Position numbers and translations under genes: made by a program. Shown piece by piece: positions 1 to 6,971 of a stretch of 8,723 bases of DNA. The notes beneath the pieces were generated by a model. That model searched no databases, was not told the DNA's origin, and saw only the letters and a program-made list of their open reading frames with translations. Source of the stretch: Gammaproteobacteria bacterium (GTDB taxonomy: Bacteria > Pseudomonadota > Gammaproteobacteria > Chromatiales > Chromatiaceae); NCBI GenBank assembly GCA_019136395.1, contig JAGVUH010000427.1, positions 1 through 8,723 on the forward strand. Direction: 5' to 3'. Within the stretch, counting starts at the first letter, position 1. Every line of letters begins with the position of its first letter.

Positions 1-2629
1 GGTGTCCCTGGGCCAGTGCCTCCCGGACCCGCCGGCCCAGACCGTCGTTGTCAGCCAGGAAGAGCCCCAACAGGCGCAGGAACAGGGGCCGGTTACCGCA
101 CAGGATATCCGTCGCCTGCTCCCGGTCGATCCCCGGAATCGCGGGGAAGGCCTCGGCCTGGGGGCCGTCCTGACCCCTGGGTTCACCATAGCGAAGCATC
201 ATGGCCACCAGCGCCTCCAGCCGCACGGGCTTGGTCAGGACATCGTTCATCCCCGCCGCCAGGGCCGCTTCACGCTCGTGGGGCAGGGCGCCGGCAGTGA
301 GGGCGATGAGGGGCAAATCGTTCAGCCCCAGCTCACAGCGGATGCGGCGCGCGGCGGTCAGGCCATCCATCACCGGCATCTGCACGTCCATGAGGACCAA
401 CCGGTAGGCCTGGGGATCGCGACTCAGCCATTCCAGGGCTGCGGCGCCATCGTTCGCCAAGGTGACCGCGGCCCCTTCCAGGCGCAGGGCCTGCTCCACC
501 ACCTCCCGGTTCATTTCGCTGTCGTCCACCACCAGCAGATGCCAGCCCGCCAGGCGCTGGCTAGAGGTAAGGGCGCTGGGGGTCGCCTCGCCCAAGGTTG
601 CCCCGCTGAGAGCCGCCCCACCCGCGGCCACCACGCCCGGAGCCGTGACATCCGCCACCTCCCCACCCCTGGCCAGTTCCTGGCGGACGAGGGTGAAGGG
701 CAGCGCGAACCAGAAGGTACTGCCCCGCCCCGGCTGGCTGGTGGCGCCGATCTCCCCGCCCATCAGCTCGACCAGCCGCTTACTGATCACCAGGCCCAGG
801 CCGGTGCCGCCGAAGCGGCGGGTGATGCTGGCGTCGCCCTGGGTGAAGGGCTGGAAGAGGCCGGCCAGCACCTCGGGTTCGATGCCGATGCCGGTATCCG
901 CCACCAGAAAGCGCAGCCGCAGGGCGCCGGGAGTGGGCTCTTCTACCTCGATGCGCAGGCTGACCTCCCCCGCGGGGGTGAACTTGATCGCATTGCCGAT
1001 CAGATTGGTGAGGACTTGGCCCAGGCGCAGGGGGTCCCCCAAGAGGGCACTGCTGAGCGAGGGCGGACGGTCGATATGAAGGGACAGGCCTTTGGTCCGG
1101 GCCAGGCGGCCGTGAAAACTCTCGATACGGGCCAGGACATCCGTCAGGTCAAAGGCTTGGCGCTCGATGGCGAGCTTGCCGGACTCGATCTTGGAGAAGT
1201 CGAGGATGTCATTGATGATGGCGAGCAGGTTCTCACCAGCCTCCAGGATACGCGTCACCCGTGGCCGTTGGGTCTCATCCAGGGACTCACGCTCCATAAG
1301 CTGGGCGAGGCCGAGGATGGCATTCAGGGGGGTGCGAATCTCGTGGCTCATGTGGGCCAGGAACTCGCTCTTGGCGGCGCTGGCGGCGCGGGCCTCGGCG
1401 GTACGTTCCTCGACCTTCAGCTCCAGGCCCTCGTTGAGGGCGCGGAAGCGCCGCTCGCTCTCGCTCAGGCGTTCCGCCACCCGCCGCAGTTCCGTGATCT
1501 TGTCCTCCAGTTCCGCGGTCCGTTCCGCCACCCGCTGTTCCAGGCGGGTATTCAAGGCGTTGATTTCGATGTCATAGAGCTTGAGACGGGTGATGTCACG
1601 GCGGACCTTCACCAGGCCGACGGGGTGCCCCCGCGCGTCATGGACCAATTTGCCCGTGTCGATGAGCCAGCGATAGTCACCCTGCTTGACCCGCCAGCGG
1701 TATTGGACGCTCTCCGGTTCCTGGCCCTGGGCCAAGCGCCGGCGCTGGACCTCCACCCGCTCCTGGTCATCGGGATGGACGCGCTCGAAGATTTGCTCGG
1801 CGGTGAAATCTTTCAGCTCCTCGGCCGTGAAACCCGTCAAGGCCACCAGCGCCGGATTCATGAACCGATAGTCCTGGGTCTTGAGATCCAGGAAGCTGAT
1901 GCCGTCGCTGGCATTGTCCAGGATGGCGCGGAATAGCTCCTCCTTCTCCCGCAGGCGCTCCTCCAGGGTCTTGCTGGTGCTGATATCAGTCAACGCCAGT
2001 TGAATCAGGGGCTTGGTATCGGGGAGGGCGGTGGCGATGGCGATGGCGGTGATGCCATCAGCCTGGACCCAGCGGCTTGGCTGATCGGGGGGGATGAGGA
2101 CCAGCTCGCAGCGGGAGCCGCCCTCGCCCAGCAGGGCATGGGTCAGCAAATCGTTGAAGGCGGCCCGGGTTGGCTTGCTGATGAACAGGCCCAGACGCCG
2201 GCCGCGCAAGGCCGAGAGAGGCTCGCCGAGCAGATCCGCGGCGGTCTGGTTGGCCTCGTGAATGGTGCCATTGCCGCTCACGGTCAGCAGGGCAATAGGG
2301 GCGAAGCCATAGAGGGCGGCGTACCGTTTCAGGCTCTCCTCAAGCTGGAGGCGGGTGGCGCGCAGGCTCTGGTTCTGTAATTCCAGCTCGATCTGGTGGA
2401 TGTGCAGATCCTCGACGAGACGGGCCTGATCGGTGGCCATCTCCGTCAACAGCTCCGCCTCCTGCCCTTGCCCCTTGCCCGTCCCCTGCCCCGTTCCCTT
2501 TCCCGCCCGGGGTCGGCCCTGGCCTTGCTCGCGGAAGACCGCCTCGGCCGCGCGGCGCAGGGCGGTGGCCCCTTCCGGGGTCAGCGGGTCCGGCAGGGAA
2601 GGTGAGGATGAAGGTTTAGACTGGCTCAT
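1..2629 (-). CDS. Soluble hybrid sensor histidine kinase, PAS-PAS-HisKA-HATPase-REC-HPt (3' end cut by window edge)
   Basis: The minus frame is open from ATG at 2629 to the window edge (876 codons, no stop seen). Domain order: Gly/Gln/Lys-rich stretch (residues 39-57); helical lead-in and PAS 1 (about 75-225); PAS 2 (about 227-350); coiled coil (about 355-420); HisKA with HMSHEIRTP, phospho-acceptor H429; HATPase_c with N-box N546, DTGIGI from D578 and GGTGLGL from G607; an Ala/Gly/Thr linker (about 655-696); a receiver with D702/D703, phospho-acceptor D748, T778 and K800. From about 833 the sequence looks like the first helix of an HPt domain, cut before its histidine. No membrane segment or signal peptide is visible, so it should be cytoplasmic and sense through PAS. 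All catalytic residues are present. The start follows AAGAGAG three bases upstream, a modest ribosome site. It begins 61 bases after the CheB/CheR-type gene, so co-transcription is likely. The ligand is unknown. Confidence 0.93.
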   Translation of the reverse strand, partial: MSQSKPSSSPSLPDPLTPEGATALRRAAEAVFREQGQGRPRAGKGTGQGTGKGQGQEAELLTEMATDQARLVEDLHIHQIELELQNQSLRATRLQLEESLKRYAALYGFAPIALLTVSGNGTIHEANQTAADLLGEPLSALRGRRLGLFISKPTRAAFNDLLTHALLGEGGSRCELVLIPPDQPSRWVQADGITAIAIATALPDTKPLIQLALTDISTSKTLEERLREKEELFRAILDNASDGISFLDLKTQDYRFMNPALVALTGFTAEELKDFTAEQIFERVHPDDQERVEVQRRRLAQGQEPESVQYRWRVKQGDYRWLIDTGKLVHDARGHPVGLVKVRRDITRLKLYDIEINALNTRLEQRVAERTAELEDKITELRRVAERLSESERRFRALNEGLELKVEERTAEARAASAAKSEFLAHMSHEIRTPLNAILGLAQLMERESLDETQRPRVTRILEAGENLLAIINDILDFSKIESGKLAIERQAFDLTDVLARIESFHGRLARTKGLSLHIDRPPSLSSALLGDPLRLGQVLTNLIGNAIKFTPAGEVSLRIEVEEPTPGALRLRFLVADTGIGIEPEVLAGLFQPFTQGDASITRRFGGTGLGLVISKRLVELMGGEIGATSQPGRGSTFWFALPFTLVRQELARGGEVADVTAPGVVAAGGAALSGATLGEATPSALTSSQRLAGWHLLVVDDSEMNREVVEQALRLEGAAVTLANDGAAALEWLSRDPQAYRLVLMDVQMPVMDGLTAARRIRCELGLNDLPLIALTAGALPHEREAALAAGMNDVLTKPVRLEALVAMMLRYGEPRGQDGPQAEAFPAIPGIDREQATDILCGNRPLFLRLLGLFLADNDGLGRRVREALAQGH

Positions 2630-2690
2630 CGGCTCTCTTGGCGCGGTGCTTTTCGGTTTCGGTACCCGTATGAGTGATGGCTCGCTGGCC

Positions 2691-3836
2691 TTATGGGTCG
2701 CTGGTTTGCCGCGACGGTACCTCGGCCAGGCGGCCCAGCTCCGCCAGGGCCTGGCGCAATTCGTTCTCCAGCCGCTTGGACTTGGTCATGTCCACCAGGG
2801 TCACCACCACCCCATCGATGCGGTTGTCCAGGGTGCGGTAGGGCATGATGCGGGCGTTGAACCAGCGGCCATCCTGGGTGCCGATAAGCTTTTCGCTGAA
2901 GATCAGGCTGCGCAACACCTCCGCCACGTCCCGGGCCAGCTCCGGGTAGAGGACCTCCGAGGCAATGTGGGTGATGGGGCGGCCGACGTCGCCGGGGATC
3001 AGGTTGATGAGCTTGGCGGCCTGGGAGGTGAAGCGGCGGATGCGCAGATCCTCCTCCAGGAAGAGGGTGGCAATCTCGGTGCTGTCGAGCAGGTTCTTCA
3101 TGTCGTCGTTGACCCGCGACAGGTTGTCCACCTTGGCCTGGAGTTCGGTGTTGACCGTCTGCAACTCCTCGTTCAGGGACTGCATCTCCTCCTTGGAGGT
3201 GGTCAGCTCCTCGTTGGTGGACTGCAACTCCTCGTTGGTGGACTGGAGCTCCTCGTTGGCGGATTTCAGCTCTTCCTGGGAGGTCTGCATCTCCTCGCGG
3301 GTGGTCTGGAGGGCCTCGCGCAATTGCTGGATCTCCAGTTCCTCCGGGAGCGGGGTCTGGGCTTCCATACCCGCCCGGCGGCGACCGCGGCGCGGCGCGG
3401 GGGCCTCCGCCACCTCGGTGAAGACCAGCAGCAGCATGCCGCGCAGGGGCTCGGGGTCGCGTAGGTCGTGGATGCTGAGGTCCACAACCTGGAAACTGCC
3501 GTTGGTGCGGATGCGCAGGCCGCGATGGATGGCGGGGACGCCACCGGCGAGTTGCTGGGCCTGCTGGCAGAGGCTGGGCAGGATGTCCCGCAGGCCCTCC
3601 CGCGCCATGGCGAAGAGGTTGAGGCTGGCCTGGCCGACGACCGGCTCCAGATACTTGCCGGTGCGCCCGGTGGTGAACAGGATCTCGCCCTTGGCGGTGG
3701 CGAGGATGGAGACTGGCGTCACCCGCTCCAGCAGGACCTGGTCCAGCAGCGCCTTGAGATTGACCGGCGCCGGGCTGAGGGCGATGTCAGGGGGACCCTC
3801 GGCCAGCACCCGGGCGGCGGGGAAGGCGAAGTGCAT
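2691..3836 (-). pseudogene. C-terminal fragment of CheB-CheR-PAS fusion: PAS, coiled coil, PAS
   Basis: This is the 3' part of a CheB-CheR-PAS gene, now in a different frame from its 5' part. Family-like sequence in this frame starts at about 3875 (VFRRET); the first ATG is at 3836, giving 381 residues. Counting from it: a PAS-like segment (about 28-145); a short Arg-rich linker (149-154); a heptad coiled coil (about 165-245) with repeated NEELQST units, typical of this family; and a second PAS (about 245-355) with DSTEIATLFL and RIRRFT, ending at TAA 2691-2693. GAGG lies five bases before the ATG, so independent re-initiation is conceivable but unproven. The longer open frame that starts at 4139 is out-of-frame before the junction, and its first residues resemble no family. 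In intact relatives this part follows CheR directly. It could be translated as a stand-alone PAS protein, or simply be lost because of the upstream frameshift. Confidence 0.82.
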
Positions 3837-5437
3837 GGGGGCCTCGCTGGGGCTGGGGGTTTCGCGGCGGAAGACAGGTTGCGGCAGATGAGCAGGTCCA
3901 TCTTGGTAAAGGGGGGGTCCTGGATGACGTTTTGCTCGGCGAAGATCACCATCTCCCGCACCTCCTTGCCGATGCGGTAGCCGCCATCCTCTTCCTTGAC
4001 GAAGAAGCGCCGCAGCCGCTCCGGCGCCACGTCGGCGGTGATGTTCTGGGGATAGAAGCCGAGGCGGGCGGTGACGATGGCCTCCGGGTCCAGATCGGTG
4101 GCGAAGATTTGCAGGGAGTAGGGCTGGTCGGGGGCGCACTTCTCCAGGGCCTCGCGGAAGACCATGCCCAGGGAATAGGCCTCTTCGCCGGTGGAGCAGC
4201 CGGCGACCCAGGCCCGCAACTGCCCGCCCCCGGGCCGACGGGCCAGGAGGGCGGGGAGCACCTCGTCACGCAGGTGTTGCCAGGCGCTGGGGTCGCGGAA
4301 AAAGCTCGTCACCCCGATCAGCAGCTCCTTGAACAGCAGCTCCCGTTCCGGCGGGTTGTCCTGGAGGAAACGGACGTACTGGGCAATCTTGTCGAGTTGA
4401 TGCAGACGGATGCGCCGCTCGATGCGGCGGTAAAGGGTGCTCTTCTTATAGAGGGAGAAGTCGTGGCCGGTGTGGTTGCGCAGCAGGATGATGACCTTGT
4501 CCAGGCCGCTGTGATCCACCGCCAGGAGGACCGGCTCCCCGGGCAAGGTCGGCACGGCGGGATGCAGATAGGCCAGCAGGCGGGCGCAGAGTTCCCCGGC
4601 GGGGGCGACGATATCCGCCAGACCGGCGGCGATGGCGCTGCGGGGCATGCCGTCGAACTTGGCCTCGGTGGGGTCCTGGACCAGGGTCAGTCCCGCCGCC
4701 TCCTTGATCGCCCGCAGCCCCAGGGTGCCATCGCTGCCCATGCCGGAGAGGATGATGCCGATGCTGCGTTCCTTTTGGTCCGCCGCCAGGGAGCGGAAAA
4801 AGAAGTCGATGGGCAGGCGCAGGCCATGGGCCGGCGAGGGCTCGAAGAGGTGCAGCACCCCATGGAGGAACGACAGATCCCGGTTGGGCGGGATCAGATA
4901 GACCTGGTTGGGGCGGACCGTAACCCGGTCCCGGACCTGCTCCACCTTCATGGCGGTGCTGCGCTGCAGGAGTTCCGGCATGGTGCCCTTATGCAGGGGG
5001 TCCAGGTGGACGACGATGACGAAGGCCAGGCCGCAGTCGGCGGGGACATGGCTGAGGAACTGGTCCAGGGCCTCCAGCCCCCCGGCGGAGGCACCAATGC
5101 CGACGATGGGGAAGGCTTCCCGCTGGACCGGTGTCGGGGATGGGGCAGAGGTTGGAGCAGAGGGTGGGGCCAGTGGTGGGGACGGGGTCGGGGACGGGGT
5201 CAGAGCAAGGATCTGTGCTGGGGCCGGTGGCGGAGCAGGTATTGGGGCCGGGACCGAATCTCGCACCGTGTCCGGAACCTCTGCCTGAGCCTTTTCCCTT
5301 GCCTCCGAAACTTCCGTCGGCAGGCGTGTTAATGGCCGGGATTCCGCTTCCGAGGGTTCAGTTACCGCGCTAAGGGGTTCTGCTGCCACGATTGGGGGCT
5401 CCGCCGCTGCCTTCCGGGAATTCACGCTATCGCTCAC
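3719..5437 (-). CDS. CheB methylesterase - CheR methyltransferase fusion, CheR truncated by out-of-frame deletion
   Basis: GTG start at 5437, preceded by GGTGAG six bases upstream. Residues 1-105 are Pro/Ala/Ser/Glu-rich and probably disordered. The CheB methylesterase domain (about 108-295) has the family's Ser-His-Asp residues: S117 in GASAGG, H144 in VVHLDP and D236 in GMGSDGTLG. CheR follows: the N-terminal helical part (about 310-375, with SLYKKSTLYRRIERRI), SFFRD at 379-382, the S-adenosylmethionine motif GCSTGEEAYSL at 413-423, TDLD at 447-450, and LLICRNL ending at L521. There the family sequence stops; the last 51 residues are frameshifted Pro/Ser/Arg-rich sequence. The missing part normally completes the methyltransferase fold, so CheR is probably inactive while CheB may still work. 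There is no receiver domain before CheB, as is usual in these fusions. Such proteins demethylate or deamidate and methylate receptor glutamates, but no chemoreceptor gene is visible here. Sure of domains; unsure whether the break is biological. Confidence 0.85.
   Translation of the reverse strand: MSDSVNSRKAAAEPPIVAAEPLSAVTEPSEAESRPLTRLPTEVSEAREKAQAEVPDTVRDSVPAPIPAPPPAPAQILALTPSPTPSPPLAPPSAPTSAPSPTPVQREAFPIVGIGASAGGLEALDQFLSHVPADCGLAFVIVVHLDPLHKGTMPELLQRSTAMKVEQVRDRVTVRPNQVYLIPPNRDLSFLHGVLHLFEPSPAHGLRLPIDFFFRSLAADQKERSIGIILSGMGSDGTLGLRAIKEAAGLTLVQDPTEAKFDGMPRSAIAAGLADIVAPAGELCARLLAYLHPAVPTLPGEPVLLAVDHSGLDKVIILLRNHTGHDFSLYKKSTLYRRIERRIRLHQLDKIAQYVRFLQDNPPERELLFKELLIGVTSFFRDPSAWQHLRDEVLPALLARRPGGGQLRAWVAGCSTGEEAYSLGMVFREALEKCAPDQPYSLQIFATDLDPEAIVTARLGFYPQNITADVAPERLRRFFVKEEDGGYRIGKEVREMVIFAEQNVIQDPPFTKMDLLICRNLSSAAKPPAPARPPCTSPSPPPGCWPRVPLTSPSARRRSISRRCWTRSCWSG
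3870..3880 (-). other. Junction of internal deletion and frameshift in the CheB-CheR-PAS gene
   Basis: On the minus strand CGC AAC CTG (codons for R519 N520 L521) runs directly into TCTTCCGCCGC. Read one base earlier (GTC TTC CGC CGC GAA ACC), the sequence gives VFRRET, which resembles the end of the family's CheR domain. Relatives, as I recall them, have about 50 residues between CRNL and (K)(L/V)FRR, including the LIYL and PGG strands. The frames differ so that 3n+1 bases are missing. No long repeat flanks the junction. It may be a true deletion or an assembly collapse. Confidence 0.75.
5123..5257 (-). repeat. Low-complexity Pro/Ala/Ser coding segment (CheB-CheR N-terminus)
   Basis: Encodes residues 61-105 of the CheB-CheR protein, with repeated PAP, PSPTP and SAP tri- to pentapeptides. 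The plus-strand DNA shows degenerate GGGGTC / GGGGAC / GGGGCC hexamers, as expected from slipped-strand expansion. It lies directly before the CheB domain and is probably a flexible, dispensable tail. Confidence 0.7.
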
Positions 5438-5498
5438 GAGGTACTCACCACGTATTCGTTCGGATCGCTCGCGCCCCAGGAGGGCTTCGGCGATACAA

Positions 5499-5558
5499 CC
5501 GACTGATTCTCTTGCTCCCTCCCCCCTGGTGGTGGGGGAGGGTTGGGGAGAGGGGGGT
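5499..5558. repeat. Dispersed G/C-rich hairpin repeat, copy A
   Basis: A segment of about 60 bases that is nearly the same as copy B at 6894-6950, including the flank GATTCTCT and the core GGGGGAGGGTTGGGGAG. On the minus strand, CCCTCCCCC can pair with GGGGGGAGGG across a 7-base loop (ACCACCA). It sits about 50 bases after the diguanylate cyclase stop codon, where the hairpin could stabilise or end the transcript. No U-tract follows, so it is not a classical intrinsic terminator. The rest of the 171-base gap (5438-5608) holds no gene I can support. Confidence 0.75.
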
Positions 5559-5590
5559 CTAAAATGAATACCTCACCCCCTAATGATGAT

Positions 5591-5610
5591 AGACGCCGCG
5601 GGTGTCTTTT
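5591..5610. terminator. Weak terminator-like hairpin at the 3' end of the cyclase gene
   Basis: AGACGCC and GGTGTCT can pair across a GCG loop on the plus strand (one G-U pair), followed by TTTT. On the minus strand, the coding direction, the same stem has one A-C mismatch and no U-tract follows. It abuts the cyclase stop codon. It may be a weak 3' structure, or chance. Confidence 0.25.
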
Positions 5611-6787
5611 ACGCCCAATCTGCCAGACACACCCGATCACGCCCCCCGGCCTTCGCGGCGTAGAGGGCGTCATCCACCCGCTTGAGCCAGTCATCGAAGC
5701 TCTCCTCAGGGTGCAATTCGGCCACCCCAAAGCTGGCGGTGACCTGGCCAACGTCCGTGAACGGTTCCGCGGCCACCAGGGCCCGCAATTTTTCGGCGAG
5801 TTGCCGGCCGCCGTCCACAGGGCAATGGGGCGCCAGGACGGCGAACTCCTCCCCGCCCCAGCGTGCCAGGACATCCAGTGCCCGCAGGTTCGGGCTGAGC
5901 CGCCGGACCAGTTCCATGAGGACCTGATCGCCCACCAGGTGGCCAAAACGGTCGTTGATGGCCTTGAAGTGATCGATGTCGAACAGGATGAGGGTCAAGG
6001 GCTTGCCGTAGCGCTGGACGCGCTCGATTTCGAGGGTCACTTGGTCCTCGAAATGCCGGCGATTCCAGGCGCCGGTGAGGCGATCCGTGGTGGCGAGCCG
6101 TCGCAGTTCGGCGTTGGCCGCCTCCAGGGCCTCCTCAGCGCGCTTGCGCTCGGTGATGTCGGTGCGGATCGAGATGAACTGGCTCAGGTGACCCCTGGCG
6201 TCCTTCAGGGGGACAATGGTGGAATAAACCCAGTAGTGCTCACCATTCTTGCGGCAATTCCTGACCTCGCCCCGCCAGACCCGACCCGCGGTGATAGTGG
6301 ACCAGAGCTCGGCATAAAAGCTGATCGGGTGATGGTTTGATTTGATGATGCGATGGTTGGCGCCGAGCAATTCCTCGCGGGAGAAGCCGCTGATGGCGCA
6401 AAACAGGTCATTGGCATAGGTGATGTTACCGTCCAGGTCGGTCATGCTGACGATGGCATGCTGATCCAGGGCGGCCTTCTGATTGACCAGATCCTGACAC
6501 CAGGCCCACTGTTCCGCCTGCTCGCGGAGGTAATGCTCGACCAGCCCGGCCAGATGGCTGGTCAGGCCGGTAAGGGTCTGGTCCACCGGGGCCTCCATCC
6601 GCCAGGGGCGGTCATCGGAGGGCTCGGCCTGCCAGGGGCGGTCAGCCGGGTTCTCCGCCTGCCAGGGGCGGTCAGCCGGCAGGGTTGCGCTCAATCTGGC
6701 GATTATCCGCTGCAGAGCGGAAACGGCGGTCTGCCGCTCATGATCCATTTTCCGCCCGTCACCCTGTTCACCCGTGCTGATCGCCAT
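5609..6787 (-). CDS. PAS-GGDEF diguanylate cyclase, soluble, with N-terminal decapeptide repeats
   Basis: Makes cyclic di-GMP from two GTP, a signal that usually controls motility and biofilm. Of 392 residues: 39-68 are three DRPW-containing decapeptides; about 70-105 is a helical segment; about 105-215 is a PAS domain (SMTDLDGNITYAND, GFSREELLG, then the RTDITERKRAEEAL exit helix); about 230-390 is GGDEF. The cyclase domain has DRLTGAWNRR at 235-244, metal-binding D270 in LFDIDHFK, the active site GGEEF at 311-315, and the RALD (RxxD) product-inhibition site at 302-305, five residues before GGEEF as expected. It should therefore be active and feedback-inhibited. No transmembrane helix or signal peptide is seen. 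An alternative start at M14 (6748) has GGGCGGAAA just upstream and a better-looking ribosome site than the ATG at 6787. The gene stands alone between two gaps of 184 and 171 bases, so it may have its own promoter. The PAS ligand is unknown; the PAS 1-like folds could bind haem, flavin or nothing. Confidence 0.93.
   Translation of the reverse strand: MAISTGEQGDGRKMDHERQTAVSALQRIIARLSATLPADRPWQAENPADRPWQAEPSDDRPWRMEAPVDQTLTGLTSHLAGLVEHYLREQAEQWAWCQDLVNQKAALDQHAIVSMTDLDGNITYANDLFCAISGFSREELLGANHRIIKSNHHPISFYAELWSTITAGRVWRGEVRNCRKNGEHYWVYSTIVPLKDARGHLSQFISIRTDITERKRAEEALEAANAELRRLATTDRLTGAWNRRHFEDQVTLEIERVQRYGKPLTLILFDIDHFKAINDRFGHLVGDQVLMELVRRLSPNLRALDVLARWGGEEFAVLAPHCPVDGGRQLAEKLRALVAAEPFTDVGQVTASFGVAELHPEESFDDWLKRVDDALYAAKAGGRDRVCLADWA
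6584..6673 (-). repeat. Three 30-base in-frame tandem repeats coding DRPWQAExPA-like decapeptides
   Basis: The plus-strand block GCCAGGGGCGGTC recurs exactly every 30 bases, at 6601, 6631 and 6661. Each unit encodes DRPW(Q/R)(A/M)E plus three variable residues (residues 39-48, 49-58 and 59-68 of the cyclase). Because the unit is a multiple of three, copy number can change without breaking the frame. The function is unknown; it may be a spacer between the short N-terminal helix and the helix before PAS. Confidence 0.9.
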
Positions 6788-6794
6788 CGTGGTT

Positions 6795-6824
6795 ATTGCA
6801 CTCTTGATTGAAGTGGCAACTCAA
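6795..6824 (-). promoter_or_regulatory. Possible sigma70-type promoter of the cyclase gene
   Basis: On the minus strand TTGAGT (6824-6819) and TGCAAT (6800-6795) are separated by 18 bases, each matching four of six consensus positions. Transcription from here would begin almost at the ATG at 6787, which would favour translation from M14 (6748). This is a weak match in a 184-base gap. Confidence 0.25.
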
Positions 6825-6893
6825 ACCTGAAAGTAACCGATAGCACCCCCTTACCGCCTGAACTGGCATGGTCAGCACCAGCAGTTAGTACAA

Positions 6894-6950
6894 GCCGATG
6901 ATTCTCTCGCCTCCTCCCCCCTGGCGGGGGAGGGTTGGGGAGAGGGGGGT
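6894..6950. repeat. Dispersed G/C-rich hairpin repeat, copy B
   Basis: Second copy of the element at 5499-5558, in the same orientation. On the minus strand CCTCCCCC pairs with GGGGGGAGG across a GCCA loop, so stem and loop length differ slightly from copy A while the hairpin is kept. It lies about 20 bases after the periplasmic protein's stop codon, again at a 3' end. The rest of 6788-6971 shows only the possible promoter described separately. Confidence 0.75.
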
Positions 6951-6971
6951 GAACGGGTTAAACCGCAAGCC

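Noticed and set aside
2..1936. 644-residue plus-strand open frame
   Set aside because: It is antisense to the hybrid kinase, whose minus frame holds every kinase and receiver motif. Its composition is Gln/Gly/His-rich with no recognisable domain, as expected of a GC-rich shadow.
3869..3880. Programmed ribosomal frameshift joining the CheB-CheR and PAS frames
   Set aside because: A slip would rejoin the frames but not restore the roughly 50 missing CheR residues, and no slippery heptamer is present.
3840..4139. N-terminal extension of the downstream PAS fragment to a start at 4139
   Set aside because: Before the junction this frame is out of phase with the CheR frame, and its residues are Pro/Arg-rich with no homology I recognise.
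2433..5332. Plus-strand open frames of 343, 308, 170 and 466 residues
   Set aside because: All are antisense to the CheB-CheR-PAS gene. Repeats such as LLVGGLQLL are the complement of the NEELQST coiled-coil codons.
5434..5946. 170-residue minus frame overlapping the cyclase 3' end
   Set aside because: It overlaps the GGDEF domain in another frame, crosses the hairpin repeat and has no family-like sequence.
6601..6680. CRISPR-like array
   Set aside because: The 30-base units are contiguous, in frame and without unique spacers; this is a coding tandem repeat.
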